35,766 nt of DNA from Lysobacter sp. (GCA_023700985.1 JAMPXV010000005.1:1-35766); one strand, 5' to 3'. Numbered from the stretch's first letter, positions 1-8,884 are shown. The notes: generated by a model not told the origin, from the letters alone. Numbers and translations: made by a program.

Positions 1-106
1 ACCCGTTCGCCGCTCGCCGCCAGGTTGCCCCGCGCTGCCGCTCGACTTGCATGTGTAAAGCATTCCGCCAGCGTTCAATCTGAGCCAGGATCAAACTCTT
101 CAGTTC
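1..106 (-). rRNA. rrs: 16S ribosomal RNA, 5' end (partial)
   Basis: The minus strand reads the conserved 16S start AGAGTTTGATCCTGGCTCAG (complement of about 82-101), followed by the ATTGAACGCTGGCGG block and the ACACATGCAAGTCGA segment before V1. The gene runs off the left edge, so only about the first 100 bases are present. The mature 5' end near 106 is set by comparison with known betaproteobacterial 16S starts and could be off by a few bases. The helix sequence around ATGCTTTACACATGC is typical of Betaproteobacteria. Confidence 0.95.
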
Positions 107-303
107 AATCCATCAAAACTCACAAAGAATCACATGGATTCCAAGTGAGTACTGCAAAGTGCTTAACTTTCGGCCCCTCGCCTTGCGGCTCAGAACCTCG
201 CGCACCCACAGCACCCACCTCTATCGGCTGTAACTTGTTAAAGAGCGTTCGCGCCTGCCTCCGTCGGGAGACCCCCGAACGAATTGGGGTGGCTGCGAAA
301 AGA
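107..303 (-). other. rRNA operon leader (transcribed spacer) with boxB-like hairpin and boxA
   Basis: This is the transcribed leader between the promoter and the 16S 5' end. On the minus strand it holds a small hairpin (arms 264-268 and 274-278, 5-nt loop), then the boxA element CGCTCTTTAACA (complement of 236-247), close to the rRNA antitermination consensus. The order hairpin-boxA is the usual rrn antitermination layout, where NusB/S10 bind boxA. The remainder (107-235) should include one arm of the 16S processing stem, whose partner lies beyond the window. No protein gene is supported here. Confidence 0.8.
236..247 (-). promoter_or_regulatory. rrn boxA antitermination element
   Basis: The complement reads CGCTCTTTAACA and matches the bacterial rRNA boxA consensus (TGCTCTTTAACA) at all but the first base. 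Its place downstream of a short GC hairpin and upstream of 16S supports the call. Confidence 0.85.
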
Positions 304-308
304 CAGCG

Positions 309-336
309 ATTATAGCGCCTTTTTCGGCCCGGTCAA
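309..336 (-). promoter_or_regulatory. rRNA operon promoter (sigma-70 type)
   Basis: The minus strand has a -35 TTGACC (complement of 331-336), a 16-bp spacer and a perfect -10 TATAAT (complement of 309-314), followed by a GC-rich discriminator. A 16-bp spacer and GC-rich discriminator are typical of stringently controlled rrn P1 promoters. Transcription should start near 301-303. Upstream DNA is GC-rich, so no A/T-rich UP element is evident. Confidence 0.88.
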
Positions 337-355
337 GCACATTGCCCGGCCGGGA

Positions 356-1561
356 TCAGGAAACCGCCCGAAGGCTCACCCGGGCGAACTTGCGCTTGCC
401 CACCTGCAGGACGTAGGTCGCCCCGGCCGCCAGCTTGAGCGCCTTGTCGGAGACCTTCTCGCCGTCCACCTTCACGCCCCCCTGCTCGATCATCCGGATG
501 GCCTCGGAGGTGCTGGGGCAGACGCCCGACGACTTGAGCACCTGGCCGATGCCCCCGCCGTCGGCCGGGACGTCGATCACCTGCTCCGGGAGGTCCTGGG
601 GGATCTCGCCGTGGCGGAAGCGCGCCTCGAAATCCTCCAGGGCGCGCCGGGCCGCCGCCTGGTCGTGGAACCGGGCGATGATCTCCTGGGCGAAGCGCAC
701 CTTGATGTCGCGCGGATTGGCCCCCTCGGCGACCGAGCGCTTCCACCCGGCGATGGTGTCGAGCGACTCGAAGGAAAGCAGCTCCACGTAGCGCCACATC
801 AGCTCGTCGGAGATGCTCATGAGCTTGCCGAACATCTCCCCGGCGGGGTCGTGGATGCCGACGTAGTTGCCCAGCGACTTCGACATCTTGTTCACGCCGT
901 CGAGCCCCTCGAGGAGCGGCATCGTGAGGATCACCTGCGGCTCCTGGCCGTGGTGCTTCTGCAGCTCGCGCCCCACGAGGAGGTTGAACTTCTGGTCGGT
1001 GCCGCCCAGCTCGATGTCGGCCTTCATCGCGACCGAGTCATAGCCCTGCATCAGGGGGTAGAGGAACTCGTGGATCGAGATCGGGCGCTGCTCGGCGAAG
1101 CGCTTCGAGAAGTCGTCGCGCTCCAGCATCCGCGCCACCGTCGAGGTCGCCGCCAGCTTGATCATCCCCGCGGCACCGAGCTGGTTGCACCACGCCGAGT
1201 TGAAGAGGATCTCCGTCCGGCCCTCGTCCAGGACCTTGAACACCTGCGCCTTGTAGGTCTCCGCGTTCTCCGCGATCTGCCCCGGCGTGAGCGGCGGCCG
1301 CGTGGCGTTGCGCCCGCTCGGGTCGCCGATCATCCCCGTGAAGTCGCCGATGAGGAACATGACGTGGTGCCCCAGTTCCTGCAGCTGGCGCATCTTGTTC
1401 AGCACCACGGTGTGGCCGAGGTGCAGGTCGGGGGCCGTCGGGTCGAATCCCGCCTTCACGCGCAGGGGCTTGCCCTTCGCGAGCTTGCGAAGAAGGTCCT
1501 CCTCGAGGATCAGCTCGTGGGCGCCACGCCGGATGGTCTCGAGGTCGGATCGTTGACTCAT
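356..1561 (-). CDS. tyrS: Tyrosyl-tRNA synthetase
   Basis: This class I enzyme charges tRNA-Tyr with tyrosine in the cytoplasm. The 401-residue protein has the HIGH-type signature HLGH at 47-50, the tyrosine-site motif GGTDQ at 186-190, the KMSKS loop at 225-229, and a C-terminal S4 RNA-binding domain from about 335 to the end. Length fits the roughly 400-residue TyrS subclass. I chose the ATG at 1559-1561 because homology begins there; the frame stays open further upstream, but that stretch runs antisense to the neighbouring peptidase gene. It is divergent from that peptidase gene. It points toward the rRNA operon, whose -35 box starts 19 bases past the stop codon, with no clear terminator between them. 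Confidence 0.97.
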   Translation of the reverse strand: MSQRSDLETIRRGAHELILEEDLLRKLAKGKPLRVKAGFDPTAPDLHLGHTVVLNKMRQLQELGHHVMFLIGDFTGMIGDPSGRNATRPPLTPGQIAENAETYKAQVFKVLDEGRTEILFNSAWCNQLGAAGMIKLAATSTVARMLERDDFSKRFAEQRPISIHEFLYPLMQGYDSVAMKADIELGGTDQKFNLLVGRELQKHHGQEPQVILTMPLLEGLDGVNKMSKSLGNYVGIHDPAGEMFGKLMSISDELMWRYVELLSFESLDTIAGWKRSVAEGANPRDIKVRFAQEIIARFHDQAAARRALEDFEARFRHGEIPQDLPEQVIDVPADGGGIGQVLKSSGVCPSTSEAIRMIEQGGVKVDGEKVSDKALKLAAGATYVLQVGKRKFARVSLRAVS

Positions 1562-1634
1562 TGATTTGATTCCGTTTTTTACCTGAGGGCGGGGATTTCC
1601 TGCTATCCTGCGGCCTTTACATCCCGCCCTGCCG

Positions 1635-2957
1635 ATGAACGTCGAAAAGGCCGTCATTCTAGCGCAGCGCCTCGCCACCCTCCTGCCCGTCCGGCAGCTG
1701 GCCTTCGGGGCGACCCTGCTCGGCCTTCCCGCGCTGGGCGTGGTGACCGCCTTCGGCCTCGCGCCGGGAACGGTGGTCGACACCGTGGAACGCGCCAGCA
1801 TCACCGTCGACGTCCCGCTGCCGGAGCTCGCGCCGGCACCGGCCCCCGCCGTGCAGCGGTTCACCAACCAGGAACGCGTGATGCGCGGCGATACCGTCGC
1901 CGGGTTGATGGCCCGGCTCGGCATCTCGGACGACGCGGCGATGTCGTTCCTGCGCGCCGACCCCGTCGGCCGCCAGATCTTTCGCCAGCTGATCCCGGGG
2001 CGGACGATGCAGGCCGAGATGGACGACGGCGGCGGGCTCGTCTCGCTTCGCTACTTCGTCGGGCCGGGCAAGGTCCTCGAGGTGACGCGCGGCCCCGACG
2101 GCTTCTCGGCCCGCGAGCGCGCCGCGCAGGCAGAGCCCCGCGCCTACTACAAGTCCGCGACGATCAACTCGTCCCTCTTCGCCGCGACCGATGCCGCCGG
2201 GATCCCGGACGCCATCGCGATGCAGCTCGCGCGCGTCTTCGCCACCGACCTCGACTTCCACGTCGACATCCGCAGCGGCGACCGTTTCGCCGTGATCTAC
2301 GAGATGTCCTACGAGGACGGCGAGCTCGTCTCGCCAGGCCGGATCCTGGCCGCGGAATTCGTGAACCAGGGCCGTACCTACAGCGCGATCCTGTTCCAGG
2401 ACGAGGAGGGCGACGACGCCTATTACGAGCTCGACGGGACCAGCCGCGCCAAGGCCTTCCTGCGCTCCCCGGTGGAGTTCTCGCGCGTGAGCTCGGGTTT
2501 CGGCCGTCGCATCCACCCGATCTTCAAGTCCTCGCGCGCCCACACCGGCACGGACTTCGCGGCACCCACGGGAACCCGGGTCCTCGCGGCGGCCGACGGC
2601 CACGTCGTCTCGGCCGGGTGGCGCGGCGGTTACGGCAAGGCGGTCGAGATCCGCCACGGGGGGGCGATCACCACGCTGTACGGGCACCTGTCCGGATTCG
2701 CGCCGGGCATGAGGGCCGGCGCGCGCGTCCGGCAGGGCGACCCCATCGGCTTCGTCGGCGCAACCGGCTGGGCGACCGGCCCGCACCTGCACTACGAGTT
2801 CAAGATCTCCGGCATTCACCAGGATCCGATGAGGGTCGCGCTGCCGAAGGCGACCCCCGTTCCCGCCAGCCTGAGGGCCCGCTTCGACACCGAGGCGGCC
2901 AGCGCCGGCGCCCGCATCGCGATGGTCCGCTCGTCGCCCTCGCTTCGATTCGAATAG
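1635..2957 (+). CDS. M23-family murein endopeptidase (MepM-like)
   Basis: Probable zinc endopeptidase that cuts peptide cross-links in periplasmic murein. The 440-residue protein has a hydrophobic N-terminal segment (about 21-43) that anchors or exports it, a Pro/Ala-rich linker (about 61-73), an OapA/LysM-like region (about 75-150), a middle domain, and a C-terminal LytM domain (about 280-400). The LytM zinc and catalytic residues are present: H303-x3-D307, H351 in YGHL, and H384-L-H386. The start lacks a Shine-Dalgarno sequence; a possible -10 TATCCT (1604-1609) lies 25 bases before the ATG. It ends 1 base before anmK, so the two are probably cotranscribed. Family resemblance is to MepM/YebA; substrate preference is not visible. 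Confidence 0.92.
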   Translation: MNVEKAVILAQRLATLLPVRQLAFGATLLGLPALGVVTAFGLAPGTVVDTVERASITVDVPLPELAPAPAPAVQRFTNQERVMRGDTVAGLMARLGISDDAAMSFLRADPVGRQIFRQLIPGRTMQAEMDDGGGLVSLRYFVGPGKVLEVTRGPDGFSARERAAQAEPRAYYKSATINSSLFAATDAAGIPDAIAMQLARVFATDLDFHVDIRSGDRFAVIYEMSYEDGELVSPGRILAAEFVNQGRTYSAILFQDEEGDDAYYELDGTSRAKAFLRSPVEFSRVSSGFGRRIHPIFKSSRAHTGTDFAAPTGTRVLAAADGHVVSAGWRGGYGKAVEIRHGGAITTLYGHLSGFAPGMRAGARVRQGDPIGFVGATGWATGPHLHYEFKISGIHQDPMRVALPKATPVPASLRARFDTEAASAGARIAMVRSSPSLRFE

Positions 2958-2958
2958 C

Positions 2959-4050
2959 GTGCGCGGCCTGGCGATCGGCATCATGTCGGGGACCAGCCTC
3001 GACGGGGCTGACGCCGTCCTGGCCGACTTTTCCGCCGTCCCGCCGCGCTGCGTGGCCGCCTCTTCCCTTCCCTTTCCCGCGGACCTGAAGCAAGGCCTCC
3101 TCGCCCTGAGCACCCCTGGGAGCGACGGTCTCGACGCGGCAGGTGCCTGCTCCGTCCGGCTGGCCGACATCTACGCCGAAGCGGTGGCGCTCGTTCTGGA
3201 GGAGGCCTCGCTGCCGGCCTCCGCCGTCGAAGTGATCGGTTGTCACGGGCAGACGGTCCGCCACCGGCCCGATCTCGGCTTCACGATCCAGCTCAATGAC
3301 GCCGCACGGCTGGCGGAGCGGGCGGGAATCGACGTGGTGGCGGACTTCAGGAGCCGCGACGTGGCCGCAGGCGGCCAGGGCGCCCCGCTGGTGCCGGCAT
3401 TCCACGACGCGGTTTTCCGCCACCCCTCGCTCCACCGCGTCGTGGTGAACATCGGGGGAATCGCGAATGCCTCGTCGCTGACCCCCGGCCACTCCTTCGC
3501 CGGCTTCGACACCGGGCCCGGAAACGTCCTGATGGACGGATGGGCGCGCCGACACCTCGGCGCCGAATTCGACGTGGACGGACACTGGGCCTCGCAGGGG
3601 CGGGTGATCCCGGGGTTGCTGGCGAGGCTGCTCGAAGAGCCGTTCTTCGCGAAACCGCCGCCCCGGAGCACCGGCAGGGAGCTCTTCAACGAAGCGTGGC
3701 TGGCCGCCCGGCTGGGAAACGACACTTCTCCCGCCGACGTCCAGGCCACGCTCCTGGAACTGACGGCGCGAACGGTGATGGAAGCGATCGGCCGCCATTG
3801 CGGCACGCCCGACGAGGTCTACCTTTGCGGAGGCGGTGCCCGCAACGCGAGGCTTGCGGCTCGGATCGGCGAGCTGGCGTCGCCCTGCCCCGTTTACCCG
3901 ACGGACCGCCTGGGCGTGCCGACGGGACGCGTCGAGGCCATGGCCTTCGCCTGGCTGGCGCTCAAGTGCGCCCGGCGCGAGCCGCTCGACCTCGCCGCCG
4001 TCACCGGCGCGAGGCACCCCTGCATCCTGGGCGCCCTCTACCCGGCCTGA
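2959..4050 (+). CDS. anmK: Anhydro-N-acetylmuramic acid kinase
   Basis: AnmK converts 1,6-anhydro-MurNAc, released by lytic transglycosylases, to MurNAc-6-phosphate in murein recycling. The 363-residue protein opens with the family signature GIMSGTSLDGAD (7-18) and has NIGGIAN (164-170), GFDTGPGNVLMD (182-193) and CGGGARN (290-296), as expected for the ASKHA sugar-kinase fold. It starts with GTG one base after the peptidase stop codon. A strong inverted repeat follows and probably ends this unit. MltA, which makes the anhydro sugar, and the recycling enzymes AmgK and MurU are elsewhere in the window. Confidence 0.96.
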   Translation: MRGLAIGIMSGTSLDGADAVLADFSAVPPRCVAASSLPFPADLKQGLLALSTPGSDGLDAAGACSVRLADIYAEAVALVLEEASLPASAVEVIGCHGQTVRHRPDLGFTIQLNDAARLAERAGIDVVADFRSRDVAAGGQGAPLVPAFHDAVFRHPSLHRVVVNIGGIANASSLTPGHSFAGFDTGPGNVLMDGWARRHLGAEFDVDGHWASQGRVIPGLLARLLEEPFFAKPPPRSTGRELFNEAWLAARLGNDTSPADVQATLLELTARTVMEAIGRHCGTPDEVYLCGGGARNARLAARIGELASPCPVYPTDRLGVPTGRVEAMAFAWLALKCARREPLDLAAVTGARHPCILGALYPA

Positions 4051-4054
4051 AAAG

Positions 4055-4084
4055 CCGAAGGGGGAGCCGAGGCTCCCCCTTCGG
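4055..4084 (-). terminator. Rho-independent terminator between convergent anmK and erpA
   Basis: A perfect 14-bp inverted repeat (4055-4068 and 4071-4084) separates the two convergent genes. On the minus strand it is followed by TTTT, so it works best as the end of the erpA transcript. On the plus strand there is no T-run, so it can only act weakly for anmK. Confidence 0.8.
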
Positions 4085-4102
4085 GCACGAAACGGCCCGG
4101 TG

Positions 4103-4456
4103 TCAGGCGGTGAACGACGACCCGCAACCGCAGGTCGACGACGCGTTCGGGTTCTTGATCACGAACTGGGCGCCTTCGAGGCCTTCCGAGTAGTCGATCT
4201 CCGCGCCCACCAGGTACTGGTAGCTCATGGGGTCGATGAGGAGGCTCACGCCGTTCTTCTGCATGACGGTGTCGTCCTCGTTGACGGCCTCGTCGAAGGT
4301 GAAGCCGTACTGCAGGCCCGAGCAGCCGCCGCCGGTGACGAAGACGCGGAGCTTCAGCTCGTTGTTGCCCTCTTCTTCGATGAGGGCTTTCACCTTGTTG
4401 GCCGCGTTGTCGGTGAAGACCAGCGGATCGGGCATCGTGGTGGACATGTCGTTCAT
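4103..4456 (-). CDS. erpA: A-type iron-sulfur cluster insertion protein ErpA
   Basis: ErpA carries [4Fe-4S] clusters to apo-enzymes, in E. coli including IspG and respiratory enzymes. The 117-residue protein has the three conserved cluster cysteines: C45 in GGGCSG, and C109 and C111 in CGCG. It follows the bactofilin gene by 30 bases in the same direction and is the last gene before a terminator. The related protein IscA is distinguished mainly by context; the longer N-terminus and the position next to anmK and argC favour ErpA. Confidence 0.94.
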   Translation of the reverse strand: MNDMSTTMPDPLVFTDNAANKVKALIEEEGNNELKLRVFVTGGGCSGLQYGFTFDEAVNEDDTVMQKNGVSLLIDPMSYQYLVGAEIDYSEGLEGAQFVIKNPNASSTCGCGSSFTA

Positions 4457-4486
4457 GGAAATCTCCTGGGTTGTGTGCTTGCCGCG

Positions 4487-4894
4487 TCAGTCCGATGCGC
4501 TGGTCGCGGTCTTGAACTCGACGACCTTGTCGCTCTTCTGCGGGTTTTCGTAGATCAGCTGCCCCATCACGATCGCGCCCACGTGGACCTCGATCGACTT
4601 GTACGCCACGTCCCCTGTGACCCGGGCCTTGGGGAGAAGTTCGACGTACTCGGTCGCCCGGATCGGGCCGGCGACCGTGCCGTTCACGACGACGTGGCCC
4701 ACGTCGATCTCGCCTTCCACCTTGGCGAGTTCCGAAATCACCAGCGTGCCCGGCTTGTTGCCGGTCGCCTTGACGTTGCCCTTCACGTGCCCGTCGATGC
4801 GCAGGCCGCCCACGAAGCTGATGTTGCCTTCGATGACGGTTCCGGCCCCGATCAGGCTGTCGATCGGGCTCGGCTTGTTGCTCTTGCCGAACAT
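4487..4894 (-). CDS. Bactofilin (polymer-forming cytoskeletal protein)
   Basis: Bactofilins polymerise into beta-helical filaments at the inner membrane and often position murein enzymes. This 135-residue protein has a short unstructured N-terminus (1-20) and then regular beta-helix repeats with G/V-rich turns (about 20-115), covering nearly the whole chain as is usual for the family. The ATG at 4892-4894 follows a GAGGGG ribosome site. The longer open frame upstream overlaps the previous gene and is not needed. It begins 10 bases after the DUF6776 stop codon. An M23 peptidase gene lies 1.5 kb away; bactofilin-peptidase pairs are known in other bacteria, but a link here is only inference. Confidence 0.93.
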   Translation of the reverse strand: MFGKSNKPSPIDSLIGAGTVIEGNISFVGGLRIDGHVKGNVKATGNKPGTLVISELAKVEGEIDVGHVVVNGTVAGPIRATEYVELLPKARVTGDVAYKSIEVHVGAIVMGQLIYENPQKSDKVVEFKTATSASD

Positions 4895-4904
4895 GGCATG
4901 CCCC

Positions 4905-5651
4905 TCATTGCAGGTTGACGCTCCGGGAAAGTTTAACCTGTCCCCCGGGAAGCGCAAGGACCCGGACTTCGTACCCCGTGAGGGCGGCTCCCTCCGGGAT
5001 CCGGAACCGGCCGTCGACCTTCTGGTAGAAGCGGAAGTCCACCGCCCCGGCCTGCTCCCCTTCGGACGGGCCGGGGAACGACAGGGTGGAGGCGGTTCCC
5101 TGGTGCGCGATCCGCGCCAGGAGCTGGACCTTGCCCTTGAAGTCCTGCCTGCGCTGGCCGCCCTGGGTGAGCAGGAGGCGATAGCGGTACTCGTGGGGAA
5201 GCCCGTCCTGCTCCACCTTCAGGTTGGCCATCCCGAGCCCCTCAGGGGTGGCGCCCGACGACATGATGTTGCGCAGGAACCCCAGGTCCTCCTTGAGCGT
5301 CGCGTTCTCGTCCTGGAGCTGCGAGACGTTGCGCGCGAGCTCCATCTGCGCCGCCTTGTCGATGGCGAGCTGCCGGTCCCGCTCGGCTACGGCGGCGCGC
5401 GACGCCTCGAGGTCGCGCTTGAGCTGCACGTTCTCCTCGCCGAGGGACTCGATCTGGCGCTTGGCCTCCTCGCGGTTGAAGCCCGTGATGCGGTAGCTGT
5501 TCTCGACGAGCCACCAGACGGCGCCGGCGACCGCGGCCATCATCAGGAGGTTCAGGAACCAGCGCCAGTACCAGGCCATGTGCGAGCGGATCGTCATCCG
5601 CGAGGAGCGGATGCCGAAGTTGCTGCGCAGGCGCCGGGCCAGGCCTCTCAC
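4905..5651 (-). CDS. DUF6776-type single-pass membrane protein with coiled coil
   Basis: I recognise this as the uncharacterised family found next to argC and bactofilin in betaproteobacteria; its function is unknown. With the GTG start at 5651 it has 248 residues: a basic N-terminus, one membrane segment (about 25-46), a coiled coil rich in E, Q and L (about 60-120), and a beta-rich C-terminal domain likely in the periplasm. The GTG overlaps the argC stop as GTGA, suggesting coupled translation. An ATG at 5595-5597 (19th codon) is the alternative start, but the basic segment before it looks like part of the protein. The coiled coil suggests an oligomer or a partner, perhaps the adjacent bactofilin. 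Confidence 0.85.
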   Translation of the reverse strand: MRGLARRLRSNFGIRSSRMTIRSHMAWYWRWFLNLLMMAAVAGAVWWLVENSYRITGFNREEAKRQIESLGEENVQLKRDLEASRAAVAERDRQLAIDKAAQMELARNVSQLQDENATLKEDLGFLRNIMSSGATPEGLGMANLKVEQDGLPHEYRYRLLLTQGGQRRQDFKGKVQLLARIAHQGTASTLSFPGPSEGEQAGAVDFRFYQKVDGRFRIPEGAALTGYEVRVLALPGGQVKLSRSVNLQ

Positions 5652-6676
5652 GGCAGCAGAGCCACCTGATCGAGGGCGCGGCCCTCGGGTAGCCCGAAGG
5701 CGATGTTCATGTTCTGCACGGCCTGCCCCGCCGCGCCCTTGACGAGGTTGTCCTCGACCGCCAGGACCACGAGCGTGTCGCCGCCCATCGGCCGGTGGAC
5801 CGCGATCCGGCACATGTTCGAGCCGCGCACCCACCGGGTCTCGGGCTGCGTGCCGGCCGGCAGGACGTCGACGAAGGCCTCGCCCGCGTAGCGCTTCTCG
5901 AAGAGCTGCTGGAAGTCCGCTTCGCGCGTGACGCGCGCGTACACCGTCGCGAGGATCCCGCGGATCATCGGCACGAGGTGCGGGACGAACGTGAGCCCCA
6001 CCTCCCCGCCGCTCGCCTCGCGCAGGCTCTGCACGATCTCCGGGTGATGGCGGTGTCCGCCGACCGCGTACGCCTTGAAGTTGTCCGCGGCCTCCGAGAA
6101 GAGGATGTCGACCTCGGCCTTGCGGCCCGCGCCGCTGACGCCGGACTTCGCGTCCGCGACCAGGTGCGCCCTGTCCACGAACCCGGTCTCGACCAGGGGC
6201 AGGAGAGCCAGCTGCACCGCGGTCGCGTAGCAGCCGGGATTGGCGACGAGCCTCGCGCCGCGAATCTTCTCGCGGTTCATCTCGGGCAGGCCATAGACCG
6301 CCTCCGCGACGAGCTCGGGCGCCGCGTGCTTCATCTTGTACCACCGCTCCCAGGTCGCGATGTCCCTGATGCGGAAGTCGGCCGAGAGATCGATCACCTT
6401 GACGCCCGCGTCGACGAGCTGCCTCGCCTGGCCCATGGCCACGCCGTTGGGCGTGGCGAAGAAGACGCATTGGCAGGCGCCGAGGTCGGTCGAAGCCGGA
6501 TCGCTGAACGCGATGTCGACGCGCTTCCGGAGCGACGGGAACATGCGGGCGACCGGCGTTCCCGCCTCGCCGCGCGACGTGATCGCCGCGATCTCGACGT
6601 CGGGGTGGGCCGCCAGCAGCCTCAGCAGCTCCACGCCCGTGTAACCCGTGCCTCCGACGACGCCAACCTTGATCAT
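5648..6676 (-). CDS. argC: N-acetyl-gamma-glutamyl-phosphate reductase
   Basis: ArgC reduces N-acetylglutamyl phosphate to the semialdehyde with NADPH, the third step of arginine synthesis. The 342-residue protein has the Rossmann loop GGTGYTG (8-14), the catalytic cysteine C149 in NPGCYAT, and a GGHRHHPEI segment near residue 206 that carries the expected active-site histidine. The ATG at 6674-6676 follows AGGAGAGG. It begins a run with the DUF6776 protein, bactofilin and erpA, and no other arginine gene is present. It lies about 50 bases past the rpsI terminator; a separate promoter was not clear. Confidence 0.96.
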   Translation of the reverse strand: MIKVGVVGGTGYTGVELLRLLAAHPDVEIAAITSRGEAGTPVARMFPSLRKRVDIAFSDPASTDLGACQCVFFATPNGVAMGQARQLVDAGVKVIDLSADFRIRDIATWERWYKMKHAAPELVAEAVYGLPEMNREKIRGARLVANPGCYATAVQLALLPLVETGFVDRAHLVADAKSGVSGAGRKAEVDILFSEAADNFKAYAVGGHRHHPEIVQSLREASGGEVGLTFVPHLVPMIRGILATVYARVTREADFQQLFEKRYAGEAFVDVLPAGTQPETRWVRGSNMCRIAVHRPMGGDTLVVLAVEDNLVKGAAGQAVQNMNIAFGLPEGRALDQVALLP

Positions 6677-6727
6677 CTATCGACACCTCTCCTGTCGGCT
6701 GTCGGAGACAACCGCACGATCCCAGAA

Positions 6728-6759
6728 CGACAAAGCCGCCTTGCAGGGCGGCTTTGTCG
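6728..6759 (-). terminator. Terminator after rplM-rpsI
   Basis: A perfect 13-bp inverted repeat (6728-6740 and 6747-6759, 6-nt loop) lies 33 bases past the rpsI stop codon. The second arm on the minus strand includes GCTTTGTCG and is followed by TT, so the T-run is short. It separates the ribosomal protein operon from argC. Confidence 0.75.
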
Positions 6760-6792
6760 AGTTCGGGCAACCCCGGACAGCGCTCTCCCGCC

Positions 6793-7185
6793 TTAGCGTT
6801 TCGAGTACTGCTTGCGGCGACGCGCCTTGTGGAAGCCGACCTTCTTGCGCTCGACCTCGCGCGCATCGCGCGTGACCAGCCCGGCCTTCGACAGGGCCGG
6901 CTTGAGCGTCGGGTCGTACTCGATGAGGGCCCGCGTGATGCCGTGGCGAACCGCACCGGCCTGCCCGGATTCACCGCCGCCGAACACGTTCACCTTGATG
7001 TCGAACGTCTGGGCGTGGTTCGTGAGCTCCAGCGGCTGGCGCACGATCATGCGGCCGGTCTCGCGCGAGAAGTACTCGTCGAGCGGCTTCTCGTTGACGA
7101 CGATCTTGCCCTGGCCGGACTTGATGAAGACACGGGCCACCGCGTTCTTGCGACGGCCGGTGCCATAGTTGTATTTGCCGATCAT
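6793..7185 (-). CDS. rpsI: 30S ribosomal protein S9
   Basis: S9 (uS9) sits in the small-subunit head, and its C-terminal tail reaches the P-site tRNA. The 130-residue protein has the normal length and ends in the conserved basic tail RRKQYSKR. It contains the family segments [11 protein letters not shown] and RETGRM. It follows rplM by 12 bases and is cotranscribed with it, the standard arrangement. Confidence 0.98.
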   Translation of the reverse strand: MIGKYNYGTGRRKNAVARVFIKSGQGKIVVNEKPLDEYFSRETGRMIVRQPLELTNHAQTFDIKVNVFGGGESGQAGAVRHGITRALIEYDPTLKPALSKAGLVTRDAREVERKKVGFHKARRRKQYSKR

Positions 7186-7197
7186 GGTCGTCGCTCC

Positions 7198-7629
7198 TTA
7201 GATCTCGAGGGCTTTGGGCTGCTGGGAGGTGTGCGGGTGCGCGGGGCCGGCGTAGATCTTGAGCTTCTTGATCATGGCGTAGCCCAGGCGGCCCTTCGGC
7301 AGCATGCCCTTCACCGCGAGCTTGAGGATGCGGTCCGGGTGCCGCGCCTGCAGCTTGTCGAAATTCGTCTCGTAGATGCCGCCCGGGTAGGTCGAGTGGC
7401 GGTAGTACTTCTTGTCGCTCGCCTTGGCGCCGGTGACGCGCAGCTTCTCGACGTTCACGACGACGATGTAGTCGCCGGTGTCGACGTGGGGGGTGAATTC
7501 GGCCTTGTGCTTGCCGCGCAGCCGGCGCGAAACCTCGACGGCGAGACGCCCGAGCACCTTGTCGGTGGCGTCCACGACGAACCAGTCGCGCTTGACTGTC
7601 CGCGGATTGGCGGAAATGGTGGTCTTCAT
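7198..7629 (-). CDS. rplM: 50S ribosomal protein L13
   Basis: L13 (uL13) is an early-assembling large-subunit protein. The 143-residue protein has the expected length and landmarks: [17 protein letters not shown] near the N-terminus, [16 protein letters not shown], and the MLPKGRLG motif. The ATG at 7627-7629 follows an AGGAA site. It is the first gene of rplM-rpsI, with a near-consensus promoter about 90 bases upstream and a leader that includes a GC hairpin. Confidence 0.98.
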   Translation of the reverse strand: MKTTISANPRTVKRDWFVVDATDKVLGRLAVEVSRRLRGKHKAEFTPHVDTGDYIVVVNVEKLRVTGAKASDKKYYRHSTYPGGIYETNFDKLQARHPDRILKLAVKGMLPKGRLGYAMIKKLKIYAGPAHPHTSQQPKALEI

Positions 7630-7663
7630 GAAAGTTCCTGTTTTATGGACCCCCTGGGTGCTC

Positions 7664-7677
7664 CCGGCGGGCGCCGG
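7664..7677 (-). promoter_or_regulatory. GC hairpin in the rplM 5' leader
   Basis: Two perfect 6-base arms (7664-7669 and 7672-7677) with a 2-base spacer lie in the untranslated leader, about 35 bases before the rplM start. In E. coli this operon has been reported to be repressed by L13, so an operator role is possible, but nothing in the sequence proves it. Confidence 0.35.
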
Positions 7678-7716
7678 AAATACTTTGGGACCCTTGTTTG
7701 GAAAAGCGAACTCGAA

Positions 7717-7745
7717 ATTTTAGAGAAATCAGGCCCTTGTGTCAA
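7717..7745 (-). promoter_or_regulatory. rplM-rpsI promoter (sigma-70)
   Basis: The minus strand has a perfect -35 TTGACA (complement of 7740-7745), a 17-bp spacer and a -10 TAAAAT (complement of 7717-7722). This is the closest match to the sigma-70 consensus in the window, as expected for a ribosomal protein operon. The start point should be near 7710, giving a leader of about 80 bases. Confidence 0.88.
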
Positions 7746-7825
7746 ACACCCCCCTTCCGGAGCTGCCCGTGGGGACGTACAGCCCCCCCTCGGATAGAAT
7801 TCGGCTTCGCCCCCCCAACGCCCCC

Positions 7826-8884
7826 ATGGATACGATCCGTTTCGAGCAGTACGCCCGGGTTGCCGGCGTCGCCTTCCTGGTCATCGCCTGTTTCCTCATC
7901 ATCCGGCCGTTCCTCGCCGCGATCCTCTTCGCCACCGTCCTTTGCCTGTCGACCTGGCCGGCATTCCGCTGGGTCCGGGACCGCCTCGGGGGCCGGAACA
8001 CGGTGGCGGCCCTCCTTTTCGTCCTGGTGATGCTCCTGGCCATCGCGCTTCCCGTGGCGCTGGCGGGATTCAGCCTCGTCACCCATTCCGCGCAGGCGAT
8101 CGACTTCGTGAAGGGGTTCATCGACCGCGGCCCGTTCGAGCTGCCTGCGTGGGTCAAGGCGCTTCCGGTCGTGGGGGCTTCCATCGACGAGTACTGGCAC
8201 CAACTGTTCGGCAATCGGGACGAGATCGTCGCCCTGGCCAAGCGCCTGGCCGAGCCCGCCAAGGGGCTGCTCGTCGCCGCCGGCTCGGCCGCGGGCGAAG
8301 GGCTCCTGTACATCCTGCTCGCGATCTTCATGGCGTTCTTCTTCTACAGGGACGGGGAGGCGGCGGGCCGCATGGTCCGCGACGGCATGGCCCGCCTGGC
8401 GGGTGGGGAGCAGGGCGCCGCAGTGCTCGCAACGGCGCAGAGTGCGATCAGGGGCGTCGTGTACGGCCTCATCGGCACGGCGCTGGCCCAGGCCGCGGTG
8501 GCGCTCGTGGGCTTCCTCATCGCGGGCGTGCCGGGCGCCATGGCGCTTTCCGCGCTCACCTTCGTCCTGTCCTTCATTCCCATGGGACCGGCGGTCCTCT
8601 GGGGCGGCGCGGCGGCGTGGCTCTACTCGAACGGCGAGACGGGGTGGGCGATCTTCATGCTCGCCTACGGCTTCTTCGTGATCAGTTCCGTGGACAACTT
8701 CATCAAGCCGATCCTGATGAGCCGCGCGGGCAATCTCTCGATGCTGCTCGTCGTGCTCGGCGTTTTCGGCGGCGCGGTGGCCTTCGGGTTCATCGGCATC
8801 TTCGTCGGGCCGACCCTGCTCGCGGTGGCGTGGAGCCTCCTCAACGCGTGGCTCAAGGCCCAGCAAACCCGGGAGTCGGTATGA
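7826..8884 (+). CDS. AI-2E/PerM-family membrane transporter
   Basis: A 352-residue polytopic inner-membrane protein of the UPF0118/AI-2E family, whose members export small molecules or ions. Hydrophobic segments occur near 10-45, 55-80, 140-170, 210-270, 275-300 and 305-345, with a soluble loop near 90-140 as is typical. The substrate cannot be told; autoinducer-2 transport was shown only for TqsA-like members. I chose the ATG at 7826, because the upstream in-frame stretch is proline-rich, runs through the promoter region and does not look like this family. A possible -10 TAGAAT (7795-7800) lies 25 bases before the ATG and there is no clear Shine-Dalgarno site. Confidence 0.88.
   Translation: MDTIRFEQYARVAGVAFLVIACFLIIRPFLAAILFATVLCLSTWPAFRWVRDRLGGRNTVAALLFVLVMLLAIALPVALAGFSLVTHSAQAIDFVKGFIDRGPFELPAWVKALPVVGASIDEYWHQLFGNRDEIVALAKRLAEPAKGLLVAAGSAAGEGLLYILLAIFMAFFFYRDGEAAGRMVRDGMARLAGGEQGAAVLATAQSAIRGVVYGLIGTALAQAAVALVGFLIAGVPGAMALSALTFVLSFIPMGPAVLWGGAAAWLYSNGETGWAIFMLAYGFFVISSVDNFIKPILMSRAGNLSMLLVVLGVFGGAVAFGFIGIFVGPTLLAVAWSLLNAWLKAQQTRESV

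Noticed and set aside
25-315. Plus-strand frame of 96 codons at the left edge
   Set aside because: It lies over 16S rRNA and its leader on the opposite strand and has no coding signs.
345-354. 10-bp perfect palindrome after tyrS as a terminator
   Set aside because: It has no loop and no T-run, so it cannot be supported as an intrinsic terminator.
284-1564. Long plus-strand open frame of 426 codons across tyrS
   Set aside because: It is antisense to tyrS, has low-complexity H/L/R/V/D-rich content typical of GC-rich shadow frames, and matches no family I know.
1562-1924. Upstream in-frame extension of tyrS
   Set aside because: It overlaps the divergent M23 peptidase gene and its start region, and TyrS homology begins at 1561.
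7739-7825. Earlier ATG for the AI-2E-family gene
   Set aside because: The added 29 residues are Pro-rich, cover the rplM promoter and the likely -10 of this gene, and do not resemble the family N-terminus.
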